A stretch of DNA of 64,000 nt from an uncultured Acetatifactor sp. (GCA_947631615.1 CANRLX010000005.1:1-64000); one strand, 5' to 3'. Counted from the first letter of the stretch, positions 49,272 through 59,396 are shown. The notes: generated by a model not told the origin, from the letters alone. Translations and numbers: made by a program.

Positions 49272-50556
49272 GGACGCTTATCTCCTTACCCAGCTGCACC
49301 TCGATCACCTTGAGCTCCGTGTCGGCAATAATCGTGTGCCTGCAGCCCGCCTGCATGGTGATCACGTCCCCCACCCGCACCGGCTGCTCCATGCCGTCCA
49401 CAATGGTTCTGCCCTCACCGGAAATAACCGTCCACACCTCGTCCCGCCGCTCGTGGCTGTGATAGTTCATACGGTGCCCGGGCCGAAGCGTGACCTTGAT
49501 CGTCATGCTTTCGTCCTCTATATTGATCACGCGGAAGCTCCCCCAGGATTTCTCCGCAAACATCACCTGCTGATCCAGCCGGTCCACAAAGGGCTTGATA
49601 TAGCTGGACTGTTCCTTATCCGACACCAGGATGCCCTCCGGACTGGCGGAGACCACCATATCGTTCAGGCCCATGCACAGAATCGGCACATCCAGCTCGT
49701 TGATCACATGGACATTCCGGCAGTTCTCATTCATCAGCGCTTCGCCTACGCTCTCGTTCTCCATCGCCTCCGTCAGGGTATTCCAGGTGCCCAAGTCCTT
49801 CCATTCCCCCGCAAAGCGCAACACCTTAATATCGCTCTCCTGCTCCACCACCGCGTAGTCAAAGCTGATTCCGGTCAGCGTATCGTATTTCCCATACAGA
49901 TCCTCGTAATCGGTAAAATCGATCCGCTCATGCGCTCTCTCCAGCACATATTTCAGCTTGTAGGCAAACACTCCGCCATTCCAGAGTGCTCCCTGGCGGA
50001 TATACTCTTCGGCAGTCTTTGTATCCGGCTTTTCCTTGAAGGCATTCACTCTGCCGATCCTCCCCGTATCCGCCGGAAGGATGTAGCCGTACTTTTCACT
50101 GGGATATGTGGGCTCTATTCCCATCAGCACAAGCCTGGCCTGTCCCTCCTCTGCCAGGCGTCCAAGCTCGGCCAGCGCCTCAAAATAGGGCCGTTCCACG
50201 TAAGGATCCACCGGACACACCACCACGGCCTCCTCCTCGGAAACCCCGCAGACATCGTGCAGATAAGCGGTTGCCAGGGCAATCGCCGGAAAGGTATCTC
50301 TTCTGCAAGGCTCCACACAGATCCTCACCTGATCCCCCAACTGGTTGTGGATCGCCGATACCTGCGTCTTGGGGGCGGCGATGTTCACAGCCGCCTCGGG
50401 ATCCACGGCACGAAGCTGGCGGTAGACACGCTGCACCATGGACTCGTAACCGCCATCCTCCGTCCGGAATATTTGAATAAACTGCTTGGACCGGATATCA
50501 TTGGACAACGGCCACAATCGCTTACCGCTCCCTCCGGACAAAAGAACCACATTCAT
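49240..50556 (-). CDS. manC: Mannose-1-phosphate guanylyltransferase / mannose-6-phosphate isomerase (type II)
   Basis: VVLLSGGSGKRLWPLSNDIRSKQFIQI, KEKPDTKTAEEYIRQGALWNGGVFAYK, C-terminal cupin RPGHRMNYHSHERRDEVWTVISGEG. Confidence 0.94.
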   Translation of the reverse strand: MNVVLLSGGSGKRLWPLSNDIRSKQFIQIFRTEDGGYESMVQRVYRQLRAVDPEAAVNIAAPKTQVSAIHNQLGDQVRICVEPCRRDTFPAIALATAYLHDVCGVSEEEAVVVCPVDPYVERPYFEALAELGRLAEEGQARLVLMGIEPTYPSEKYGYILPADTGRIGRVNAFKEKPDTKTAEEYIRQGALWNGGVFAYKLKYVLERAHERIDFTDYEDLYGKYDTLTGISFDYAVVEQESDIKVLRFAGEWKDLGTWNTLTEAMENESVGEALMNENCRNVHVINELDVPILCMGLNDMVVSASPEGILVSDKEQSSYIKPFVDRLDQQVMFAEKSWGSFRVINIEDESMTIKVTLRPGHRMNYHSHERRDEVWTVISGEGRTIVDGMEQPVRVGDVITMQAGCRHTIIADTELKVIEVQLGKEISVHDKQKFELDE

Positions 50557-50992
50557 CTCGGTAACCCTCTCTGAAGTATATTTTTCTGGTTTGCACTAAC
50601 TTTTCATTATTTTTCTATTATCATTTTTATTGCATTATCTATTTCACTATCTATATTTATTATCTTTTTCATTATATAATATTGCTTTTTTCTTTGCAAT
50701 AAGGAAAGGGGAGGCTCGCGATTTGTTTTGAGAGGTCAATTTTTTATTGTATCTTCTGTAATCTTATATAGTACTCTGTAATTTTTTATATTTTTCATTT
50801 TATATCAATTTGACTATTTTTCTGCCATTATATGAATATTTTTACCAACATCTTTACTAAACAACAATAATATTGTATTATCTTTAATGGCTAGAAAGAG
50901 TATAAATCAACTGAATTGACTGATGTGTCTTCCAATTTTATCCTGAAAGCAAACTAGGAGATAGATATTTCTGTCAAAAGTGATAAACTTTA

Positions 50993-51021
50993 TTGACTTG
51001 GGACAATTTATCTCTTATAAT
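50993..51021 (+). promoter_or_regulatory. Sigma-A type promoter for the BlaI gene
   Basis: TTGACT-17 nt-TATAAT. Confidence 0.7.
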
Positions 51022-51046
51022 TATTTCGTGAATTGGAGGGAAAAAT

Positions 51047-51439
51047 ATGTCTCAAATGAATCCGAGGGAATTAGATGTCCTAAACTTGTTGTGGAAAAGT
51101 GACAAACCCATGACCGCCATCGATATTGTGAATGCGGGATCCGGTTTGACACAGAGTACTGTTTCCGCAGTGCTGCGTAAGCTTTTGATTGCCGGTATGG
51201 TGGATGTGGTCGGAGTTACTCACAGCGGAAAGGTTTTAAGCAGAACCTACCGCCCTACGGAGGCTTCCAAGGAATTGATTCTGCAGTCTTTTACGGAGAA
51301 TTACAGTAGTTTTTCAAATGTGATCTCAGAATCATCCATGTGTGTAGCCATCCTGAAGACCAGCCAGAATACCAAAAAGGCAAAGGATGAGCTTGAGCGG
51401 CTGAAAAAAATGTTGGAAACATACGAAAAAGACATGTAA
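51047..51439 (+). CDS. BlaI/MecI family repressor
   Basis: NPRELDVLNLLWKSDKPMTAIDIVNAGSGLTQSTVSAVLRKLLIAGMVDV; SD TTGGAGGG. Confidence 0.92.
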   Translation: MSQMNPRELDVLNLLWKSDKPMTAIDIVNAGSGLTQSTVSAVLRKLLIAGMVDVVGVTHSGKVLSRTYRPTEASKELILQSFTENYSSFSNVISESSMCVAILKTSQNTKKAKDELERLKKMLETYEKDM

Positions 51440-51464
51440 TTTACTTGTGTAAAAGGGGATATAT

Positions 51465-52070
51465 TTGAATTACTCATTTTCTTCTGTTTTCATGACATGA
51501 TGCTTCTCACCAGCAACATTTTGTTGATAGTGGTAAGTTTGCTTCTCGGTCCTCAGAAGATTATAGTAAATGCGGGTTATAAGTTGATCACGTTATGATT
51601 GGGGTTTTGTTTTTGTGCGGTTTCTTTTTCCTTTTGAATTACCGTTTATAGCAAATCTATATCTCCCCTACTTTTCTTTCTGGCACTGTTCAAATTATAA
51701 TTTATCCATTTTGTTTTTTCAACGGCCATGAAATTTCCTGTTGAACCTTACTGGAAATCATCTGGCTCATTGGTTTTATTATCAATATCGTAGGGCATTA
51801 CAAAAGCAACCTGTGGGCATAGCTTTTGAGCACTGCTATTGTGTTGTGCATATTCCTGTTATTGTATGTTTTTATAAATGAGACATTTACACCTCCAACA
51901 GGTGATATAACTGTTTGCCCCATTGCTGATAATTCCTATATTATTGATAACGGAAATGGCACTTATAAGTTTTACATAATGGTGCCTATTTAAAAACGAT
52001 GGATTCCTTGGAGCATTATCTCAAGGATGTCCCAATATACACAAAAGAAAAGGAGAAGACAAATGACTAA
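51465..52070 (+). pseudogene. Degenerate M56-family sensor gene
   Basis: TTG start with SD; fragments NYSFSSVFMT*, LLTSNILLIVVSLLLGPQKIIVNAGYKL, VRFLFPFELPFIANLYLP, FFNGHEISC*TLLEIIWLIGFI, PPTGDITVCPIADNSYIIDNGNGTYKFYI, SLEHYLKDVPIYTKEKEKTND* align to the intact M56 protein at 52620..53753. Confidence 0.92.
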
Positions 52071-52320
52071 AAACAAACTGATGAAACGATTAACTGCAGC
52101 CTTGGGCGCAACCTGCCTTTCTTTGTGCCTGCTTACCACCCCTGGAGCATCTATGCCCGTACAGGCACAGGCTCCCACTGAAGAGCCGGGAATTTCCCCT
52201 CAGTCTGATGCTATTCGGTGGATTTACAAAATAGAGGACGGGAAATGGTACAAGCGTTTGTATAATTGTACAAAGGGCTATTGGATCGGAGAGTGGATCT
52301 TCATTCGCAATGCCGACTAA
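52063..52320 (+). CDS. Small exported protein (85 aa) with signal peptide
   Basis: SD AGGAGA; MTKNKLMKRLTAALGATCLSLCLLTTPGASMPVQA signal peptide, mature region SDAIRWIYKIEDGKWYKRLYNCTKGYWIGEWIFIRNAD. Confidence 0.82.
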   Translation: MTKNKLMKRLTAALGATCLSLCLLTTPGASMPVQAQAPTEEPGISPQSDAIRWIYKIEDGKWYKRLYNCTKGYWIGEWIFIRNAD

Positions 52321-52357
52321 AACTAAATATTTTTTCTTATCAAATAATCATTTATCA

Positions 52358-52412
52358 GGGGGTATCTCCAATATTGGATTAATATTCAAAAGGGGGATAC
52401 TCCCTCTTTTTT
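52358..52412 (+). terminator. Rho-independent terminator after the small exported protein
   Basis: GGGGGTATC ... GATACTCCC then TCTTTTTT. Confidence 0.55.
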
Positions 52413-52542
52413 ACTGATTTTCATTTCCTTTTTGCGAAAAGTGCTTTCTACCCCTTTTCTTTTAAATTGATTTTATACCATAATTATTATATTTGATAAA
52501 TGTGTTTTATTTTACACTTTGGTTTCGTTATGAGCAATAAAA

Positions 52543-52587
52543 AGCTTACTGACTATTAGATCGGACTCATCTAACAAACAGTAAGCT
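52543..52587 (-). terminator. Terminator after the intact M56 gene
   Basis: 9 bp perfect stem AGCTTACTG/CAGTAAGCT plus inner TTAGAT/ATCTAA, T-tract on the - strand. Confidence 0.65.
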
Positions 52588-52619
52588 ATTTGTAACAAAA
52601 ACATTCCTTCAAAAATATG

Positions 52620-53753
52620 TTATTCTTCCTTGCTATATATAGGAATCTCTTCAAAATAATACTCCAAGCAATTTGTTGTTTCTACATAGGTATCATTTAA
52701 ATAAAAATCATATGTGCCATCCCCATTATCAATAACGTAGGAATTACCCATAGCTGGAGTGATTATCATTTCCCCTTCTGGTGGAAGATACGCCTCCAAA
52801 ATAAACACATAAGACAATATATAGATACACAATACAATGGCAGTAGTGAATACGGTAATGGAACGTGCCTTGCGGTGATCCTTTGCAAACATCATCTCAA
52901 AACGCTTGCTAAACTCATCTTTACCACCCTTTAAGAAGGAAGCGGAAAGATCTTCGGAAATCATCTGCTGTTCGATCATAAATTCTCTGATATAAATCAG
53001 GCAGTTCATATATCCGAGCCGATCCTCAGGCCCCGATGAGATCAAATCATTATCGATCCGCATTTCCATAATCAATTCGACCTGCTTGTTCAAAATATGG
53101 CTGGCCGGATTCCACCAGTAAAATGCTGTCACCAGACTGACGATCCGCTTTAGCACCAAGTCATGATGATAATGATGTGAGACCTCATGACTAAGCGTAT
53201 AATAAAGATTGCGCTCCGATAACACCAAATTCTTGGGGATCAGTATGCAAGGTTTAAAAATTCCATACAACATAGGCGATTGCAGGCCGTTAATCGTTAC
53301 AATCTTAAAGATATTTTTCTTCTTTTTGTCATGGCACACCTGAGTAAGCACGGATTTATAAGGATCCTGCTGGCTCAGATCGGCTCCGATAGAAATCAGC
53401 ACAGACAATGCGGCGTTCTTGCTACGCATTCCGATCAATTTCACAATAAAACCAATCAACCACACAATTTCCAAAAATGTCCAACAGGAGATCTCGTGAC
53501 CACCCAGGAAATAAAAAGGATGGATTACCAGTTTTATGATTTCAGAAAGCCAATTCGGCAAATATAAATTCTGCGTAAACGGAAATTCAACGGGAAACAG
53601 AAACCGCAGAAAACTGACTCCTAAAAGCAACGCCAACAGCTTATAGCCCGCATTAACCATAATTTTTCTGGAGCACAAAAACAAACTGATCACAATCAGC
53701 AGAATATTGCTGGTGAGAAACGCCATTAATACAGAAGAAAATGAATAGTGCAT
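52620..53753 (-). CDS. M56-family BlaR1-like membrane metallopeptidase (no BlaI gene beside it on its strand)
   Basis: TLSHEVSHHYHHDLVLKRIVSLVTAFYWWNPASHILNKQVELIMEMRIDNDLI (HEVSH). Confidence 0.9.
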   Translation of the reverse strand: MHYSFSSVLMAFLTSNILLIVISLFLCSRKIMVNAGYKLLALLLGVSFLRFLFPVEFPFTQNLYLPNWLSEIIKLVIHPFYFLGGHEISCWTFLEIVWLIGFIVKLIGMRSKNAALSVLISIGADLSQQDPYKSVLTQVCHDKKKKNIFKIVTINGLQSPMLYGIFKPCILIPKNLVLSERNLYYTLSHEVSHHYHHDLVLKRIVSLVTAFYWWNPASHILNKQVELIMEMRIDNDLISSGPEDRLGYMNCLIYIREFMIEQQMISEDLSASFLKGGKDEFSKRFEMMFAKDHRKARSITVFTTAIVLCIYILSYVFILEAYLPPEGEMIITPAMGNSYVIDNGDGTYDFYLNDTYVETTNCLEYYFEEIPIYSKEE

Positions 53754-53823
53754 ATCGATCCCTTATCTTTCGTAAAATGCTTTCAAAAAAGCAGCCGGCC
53801 TTTTTTCAAATGCCGCACAACGT

Positions 53824-54402
53824 TTACAGTCCTCTTTCTCTCTTGTAGGCCTCTAAGCCTCCCCACTTTGTATCCTTGTCGGAAAAGATCAGGTCGCTCT
53901 CCGTCATTCCGTCCGGCATGGGCCATTTCACGCCGATTGCCGGATCCTTCCACAGAAGACCGCCCTCATCGTTGGGATGATAAAAGTCTGTCACTTTGTA
54001 GCAAAATTCCGCATAGTCAGACAGCACAAGAAAACCGTGGGCAAAATTCTTGGGAATGAACAGCTGTTTCTTATTCTCCGCGGACAAAAGCACGCCAAAC
54101 CACTTTCCAAACGTAGCCGATCCCTCCCGAAGATCCACTACCACATCAAACACTTCTCCATGGATCACGCGCACCAGCTTGTCCTGGGGATAGGCAATCT
54201 GAAAGTGCAGCCCCCGCAGCACGCCCTTTTTAGAAGCGGACTGGTTATCCTGTACAAACTGACAATCAATGCCCGCGGCGGCGAAATCATTGTAATTGTA
54301 GGTCTCCATAAAGTAGCCTCTCGCATCTCCGTACACGGCAGGCTCAATGACCTTCAACCCCTTGATCCCGTTGCAGTCCTCCGTTACCTGAATTTTTCCC
54401 AT
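53824..54402 (-). CDS. rfbC: dTDP-4-dehydrorhamnose 3,5-epimerase
   Basis: GLKVIEPAVYGDARGYFMETYNYNDF, FVQDNQSASKKGVLRGLHFQ. Confidence 0.96.
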   Translation of the reverse strand: MGKIQVTEDCNGIKGLKVIEPAVYGDARGYFMETYNYNDFAAAGIDCQFVQDNQSASKKGVLRGLHFQIAYPQDKLVRVIHGEVFDVVVDLREGSATFGKWFGVLLSAENKKQLFIPKNFAHGFLVLSDYAEFCYKVTDFYHPNDEGGLLWKDPAIGVKWPMPDGMTESDLIFSDKDTKWGGLEAYKRERGL

Positions 54403-54465
54403 CGATACCCTCATTTCCGCGGTCCACTACAGCGCCGCATCTTTTTATCCACATTTTCCTCCGAT

Positions 54466-55344
54466 CTACAGACCTTCCGCGATTTCCATCAGATACTTGC
54501 CGTAATCCGTCTTCAAAAGAGGCTGTGCCAGCCGTATCAGCTGATCCCTGTCGATAAACCCTCTTTTGTACGCGATCTCCTCGATACAGGAAATATATAA
54601 CCCCTGCCTTTTCTGGAACGCGGATACAAAGTCCGCCGCCGCCAGGAGCATGTCGTGGTTTCCGGTGTCCAGCCACGCGAAGCCACGTCCCAGAGTCTCC
54701 ACACTCAGGCATCCCCGCCGCAGATACTCATTGTTGACCGAGGTGATCTCTATTTCACCGCGGGCTGACGGCTCGACCTTTTTCGCGATCTCAACCACAT
54801 CATTGTCATAAAAATACAGCCCCGGCACCGCATAGTTGCTCTTGGGATGTTCCGGTTTCTCCTCAATGGAAAGCGCTTTGCCGTTGGCATCAAACTCCAC
54901 TACCCCATACTCCCTCGGATCTCTCACATAATATCCGAAGATCGTTGCGCCAGCCTGGTTCTCCGTGCGCTCCGCAACGCTTCGCAATACCCTGGAAAAG
55001 CTTTGCCCATAGAAAATATTGTCCCCCAAAACCAGCGCTACGGCATCGCTTCCGATAAACTGCTCCCCTATGATAAAAGCGTCCGCCAGACCGCGCGGTT
55101 CCTCCTGAACCGCATAGACAAAATTCATCCCCAGCTGGCTTCCATCTCCAAACAACTCCTCAAATACAGGCAGATCTCTGGGAGTAGAGATGATCAGAAT
55201 GTCCCGAATCCCCGCAAGCATCAGCGTAGACAGGGGATAGTAGATCATGGGCTTATCATATACCGGCATGATCTGCTTGGAGATTGCCTTGGTCAATGGA
55301 TAAAGTCTGGTTCCGGATCCTCCGGCAAGTATAATTCCCTTCAT
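54466..55344 (-). CDS. rfbA: Glucose-1-phosphate thymidylyltransferase
   Basis: [46 protein letters not shown]. Confidence 0.97.
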   Translation of the reverse strand: MKGIILAGGSGTRLYPLTKAISKQIMPVYDKPMIYYPLSTLMLAGIRDILIISTPRDLPVFEELFGDGSQLGMNFVYAVQEEPRGLADAFIIGEQFIGSDAVALVLGDNIFYGQSFSRVLRSVAERTENQAGATIFGYYVRDPREYGVVEFDANGKALSIEEKPEHPKSNYAVPGLYFYDNDVVEIAKKVEPSARGEIEITSVNNEYLRRGCLSVETLGRGFAWLDTGNHDMLLAAADFVSAFQKRQGLYISCIEEIAYKRGFIDRDQLIRLAQPLLKTDYGKYLMEIAEGL

Positions 55345-55360
55345 GAAAACCTCCCATACA

Positions 55361-55399
55361 AAAAGTCCTAGGAATACTTTACCACATCCTGGGACTTTT
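55361..55399 (-). terminator. Terminator-like 13 bp inverted repeat between the XRE gene and rfbA
   Basis: AAAAGTCCTAGGA / TCCTGGGACTTTT with one wobble, T-tract on both sides. Confidence 0.6.
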
Positions 55400-55466
55400 A
55401 GCCATATTTTTGTAAAAAATATCCTATGATTTAATTTTTCAATATGATTTTAATACAAAATGTTCT

Positions 55467-56177
55467 CTATTCCACCGACTTTTCTACCATTATTTTATTG
55501 CATCCAACTCTCAGATATTCAAATACCCGTCTTTCGCTCTCCTCCTGCAGCCGATCAAGCAGACTGCACACTTCTCTTGCCAAACCGCTCTCATCCTTTA
55601 ATAGAAGTAAGGGCGACAAATGGAAGCAATTATACATCTGCAAAAAAAGCTCACTGTCCCCAAACTTCCTGCCGCTCTCCAAGGCGCAATATTTCTTAAC
55701 ATCAACTCCCAAAAGCCCCGCCATATATCGCTGTGAGTACGCCTTATATCGACGGAGCTGCAGGAAGTCACTATCCTCCAAGTCGTCCTTCGACAAAATA
55801 CATGTCACATATTTGACCCGCTCCCGCATATCCTTCGCCTTATCGGCCGGAAGTTCCCTGGCACAAAAGGAAATCAAAGGAAGCGCCATCTCCGCCAGGC
55901 ACTGCATCTGCGCACCGGTGCAGTCAGCAAAAAAACTATAGTATCGGGGCTTGCGTATCCGCTCTCCGGTATAGACATAGTGCAGGTCAATGCCGGCCTT
56001 CACCAGATATTGAAGCTCATGATAGGTAAACCGGCTTTTGCCAAGTTCAGCCCTGCAATAATGCCCCTGGGACATACCTACCTTTCTGCAAAGGTCGCTC
56101 TGTGTCCACCCGTGTTTTGCACGCTCTTCTTTAAGCCGGTGCAATACATCCTCATATCTGACATTCATATGCGGCAT
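55467..56177 (-). CDS. XRE-type helix-turn-helix regulator
   Basis: YEDVLHRLKEERAKHGWTQSDLCRKVGMSQGHYCRAELGKSRFTYHELQYLVKAGIDLHYVYTGE; start uncertain (56225/56177/56168). Confidence 0.8.
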   Translation of the reverse strand: MPHMNVRYEDVLHRLKEERAKHGWTQSDLCRKVGMSQGHYCRAELGKSRFTYHELQYLVKAGIDLHYVYTGERIRKPRYYSFFADCTGAQMQCLAEMALPLISFCARELPADKAKDMRERVKYVTCILSKDDLEDSDFLQLRRYKAYSQRYMAGLLGVDVKKYCALESGRKFGDSELFLQMYNCFHLSPLLLLKDESGLAREVCSLLDRLQEESERRVFEYLRVGCNKIMVEKSVE

Positions 56178-56564
56178 CCCTTTTTTCTGTGTGTTTGACC
56201 TTATTTTACGCCTGGGCTTCTCCAATGTAAATACTTTTTTATAAAAGATATCTTGTTAATTTTTATTCATAAAAATACTAGCATTTTTCTTTAATAAGGT
56301 CAATCTTATTTTTAATTTACTCATTTTTTAAATATTGCCTTCCCAAAATTCTAAATTAAAAAAACTTTAAGATAAATTTCCATTTTCGTTTTAATTAAAA
56401 ATTAAATTGATTCTTTTCATATAGCTTCTCTGATTTTTCCACTCAATAGATACTATCTCCAAATGGCCTGCTTCCAAGTTTTGCAATTTGCGCCCTTGAA
56501 TGATTGTCTAAGAAAAATCCTCATAAATTTCAACCAAACCATACATCATCTCAAATTTATCAAA

Positions 56565-56750
56565 TTAACTTTCCGTTTTTCTATCCCTTGTGATTGTTTC
56601 TTTTGCTTTCTCATACATATATTCACGCTCTAGCCTTTTTTCAATAACATCAACTGCATATACTTTGTTTTTTGTAGCAGGAGTACAGCAATGGATACCC
56701 CACATACCCAATACCATCCACAGCAATTTTAAAATTTTTTCATTTTTCAT
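56565..56750 (-). CDS. Small protein (61 aa) of unknown function
   Basis: ORF overlapping the acyltransferase 3' end by 11 nt; hydrophobic N-terminus. Confidence 0.45.
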   Translation of the reverse strand: MKNEKILKLLWMVLGMWGIHCCTPATKNKVYAVDVIEKRLEREYMYEKAKETITRDRKTES

Positions 56751-57834
56751 CCTTTTTTAAAAGCTCTTTATAGCTTAATTTTATATATTGAAATAATTTA
56801 TAGGTGCCTAGTAGCAATAAAACTATCAGAATGTCAAACAAGATTCGATAAACGGCTGCTTTATACCATAATGGATTCCCCCATAAAAAACTATATGAAA
56901 AATCAAGTGAGTGCACGCAAAAAATCAACAAACTATTTCTCCCTAAATAAGAAAAGATATTACTCACAATAATATTGTTGGATACTTCTTGGCTCAATGT
57001 ACACACTGCAATAGTTGCACAACAGCTTTCTACCAGGGCAACTACCCCATAGGGGTATGCTCGCCAGGCCAGTTCGATGCGGATTCCCTTGCTCAAACAA
57101 ATCATCCATATGCAGAAACCAACAGTCGCGATAATATTTTTATTTTTTTCATAGTGGGTCTCTTGACTGATTTTCCTAAGTTCTTTTCCAAAGCTGAGAA
57201 AAAAAACTACTACCATTACAACATCTAATTCTTGTGGTAAATAATGCTGTTGCCCCAATACCACACCTATATACGCTATAAATATACTTATTATAAAATT
57301 TTCTTTTGGGAAAAGGACTTCTATCGCTTCCCAAAGTGCCTTGCCCCAAAATAACGCGATTAAAAACCATAAGCTTCCCAGCGCAGGAATATCTCCTGCA
57401 TTGTTGGTTGCCCCCGATGCCCAGAACACTTTTAATGGTTCTTGGACTATTAAATTACATAGTACAACCCTTGATCTTTCTGCAGATTGAAAAAAAACAA
57501 AAATGATACGGAGCACTTCCAAAGGAATACAAGGTAATATGAGATGTACGAAATTCTTCTTTACATGCTTAAAATAGTCGTGCCAACTGTTGGCTTTGTT
57601 TGCTGTATAACCTGATAAAATAAAAAACATTGGCATGTGAAAGGAATAACACCATGTCCAAATTGCGCTATCCCTAACAGAAGTATGGCCGATAATTACC
57701 AGAAGCATGGTGATACCTTTTGCAACATCAACCCACGCTATGCGGTACCCCCCCTGAATGTTTATAGCATATTCAGTACTATTGCTTTTTTTGCCCGTCA
57801 TCTTATTGTTGAAATTTTCTGTAGCTGTGTGCAC
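56740..57834 (-). CDS. Acyltransferase 3 family membrane protein
   Basis: RIAWVDVAKGITMLLVIIGHTSVRDSAIWTWCYSFHMPMFFILSGY. Confidence 0.92.
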   Translation of the reverse strand: MHTATENFNNKMTGKKSNSTEYAINIQGGYRIAWVDVAKGITMLLVIIGHTSVRDSAIWTWCYSFHMPMFFILSGYTANKANSWHDYFKHVKKNFVHLILPCIPLEVLRIIFVFFQSAERSRVVLCNLIVQEPLKVFWASGATNNAGDIPALGSLWFLIALFWGKALWEAIEVLFPKENFIISIFIAYIGVVLGQQHYLPQELDVVMVVVFFLSFGKELRKISQETHYEKNKNIIATVGFCIWMICLSKGIRIELAWRAYPYGVVALVESCCATIAVCTLSQEVSNNIIVSNIFSYLGRNSLLIFCVHSLDFSYSFLWGNPLWYKAAVYRILFDILIVLLLLGTYKLFQYIKLSYKELLKKDEK

Positions 57835-57851
57835 CTTTCTTTCTCTCTTTC

Positions 57852-59396
57852 CTATCTTTTCACCAAGTAAATGCTATATCCTTTACCATGGATGATATTA
57901 GTAATTGCATTATTGCTGTATATGTTTAATTCAGCGACATCTGACAATACCTTAAAACTATCCGGAACAATCCATATAATATACGTGCACAGTTGACTGT
58001 CTATTGTGTAGTTGTCATACCGTTTTAGGTCTCGCCAATCAAAATAATCAGTTGCCTCTAACGGATCCACAAAAACATAATTTAGAGGTGTGATATAGGT
58101 GTTGTGAAGATTGACCTTCTTCCATAACATGGAGGCCGTAGGAATTGGTTTATACCGCTTTACTGCAATGTCAATTGTGAATTTTTCTTCTCCTGTCTGC
58201 TTGACCAAGTTCAATACATCTTCATAGATAAAACTTTCATTTTCTTGTAACTCCGAAATTGCTTTATTAGTTATATTAAACCATTCCGTCTGTTTAGGGA
58301 TATAGTAAAAAAAGCAGCTTGCAAGTTGACAAACTATTGCTATCAATAGCATCCGAGCATTAATCTTTTTTTCAATATCTATTTCAGATAGCAAGAAAAT
58401 AATATATGTCAATATAAACAATCCTGTGCTAAAACCATGCCATGCCGCTCCTGTTGAGAAAAAACTAATAAATAAGTACAAGCAAACTGTCATAAATACT
58501 GATGTCAAAAAATACAATACCTTTTTGTTTATCAATGGTAAGATGTATAGAAAAATAATAACACTCCCTAAAAACATTACGGATATATTAAAAGGCAGAT
58601 CCCCAACATGATCCCATATAGTTCTTGTTTTCCCCCAAAGAAAAAGGCTAAAATCATAGCTTGCCGGAAAACCTGACAATCCTTTTAGCGTGTTAATTGG
58701 ATCAATCAAGAGATTATAATTTCCAACAACATATCCTGCAAGTACACAAAAAATAGAAATAATAACATTTTTGGCACTTTTTATAATGGAAAAAAATATT
58801 TGTCGCGTTTCCTTTTTGCAGAGAAAAAGCAGTCCCACACCAGCTACCGCAAAAACATTATAAAGCTTCCAAGAAAGTGTAAAACTAGCCATTGCACAAA
58901 AGATATACCACAATTTTAAATCTTTGCCATACCCCCCCGGAGTTTTCATAAGAGAAAACATTTTGTTTAAAATTAAAATACAAATGCTGTAGGAATACGC
59001 AGTAAAAGGAAAGTCTTGAAATATCTTTCCATAGTAATAATACCAGATACTACACGAGTAAAGTATGGCAAGGCAAAGATAAAAACGAAAGCCTTTTTCT
59101 TCAAATAGCTGGTATATAAGCAGTGAAAAATGAAGCAGTGTTAGTGTAAGGAGACAAAGACATAATAATGTCATTTGTCGAGGCATCCAACTCACAAAGC
59201 TGCAGATCCAAATCCATAGCGAAGAATATCCATCCTTGGCCATATAATTCATGGTTGGCCACGAAGCATACAGACTAAAGTCGTAAACATAATATTCTAT
59301 TAAGTAATATCTTATTGAAAAAATAAAATATATAAGCGGAAGTACACCAATAAGAATCTTATGCCGATTTTTCCATATTTTTTCTTTCATAATCAT
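57852..59396 (-). CDS. Multi-pass membrane protein, GtrII/GT-C-like
   Basis: 514 aa; FSLYASWPTMNYMAKDGYSSLWI and multiple TMs. Confidence 0.72.
   Translation of the reverse strand: MIMKEKIWKNRHKILIGVLPLIYFIFSIRYYLIEYYVYDFSLYASWPTMNYMAKDGYSSLWIWICSFVSWMPRQMTLLCLCLLTLTLLHFSLLIYQLFEEKGFRFYLCLAILYSCSIWYYYYGKIFQDFPFTAYSYSICILILNKMFSLMKTPGGYGKDLKLWYIFCAMASFTLSWKLYNVFAVAGVGLLFLCKKETRQIFFSIIKSAKNVIISIFCVLAGYVVGNYNLLIDPINTLKGLSGFPASYDFSLFLWGKTRTIWDHVGDLPFNISVMFLGSVIIFLYILPLINKKVLYFLTSVFMTVCLYLFISFFSTGAAWHGFSTGLFILTYIIFLLSEIDIEKKINARMLLIAIVCQLASCFFYYIPKQTEWFNITNKAISELQENESFIYEDVLNLVKQTGEEKFTIDIAVKRYKPIPTASMLWKKVNLHNTYITPLNYVFVDPLEATDYFDWRDLKRYDNYTIDSQLCTYIIWIVPDSFKVLSDVAELNIYSNNAITNIIHGKGYSIYLVKR

Noticed and set aside
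50570-50690. Low-complexity A/T repeats upstream of manC as a sixth tandem array
   Set aside because: Period not consistent; could be simple AT-rich composition.
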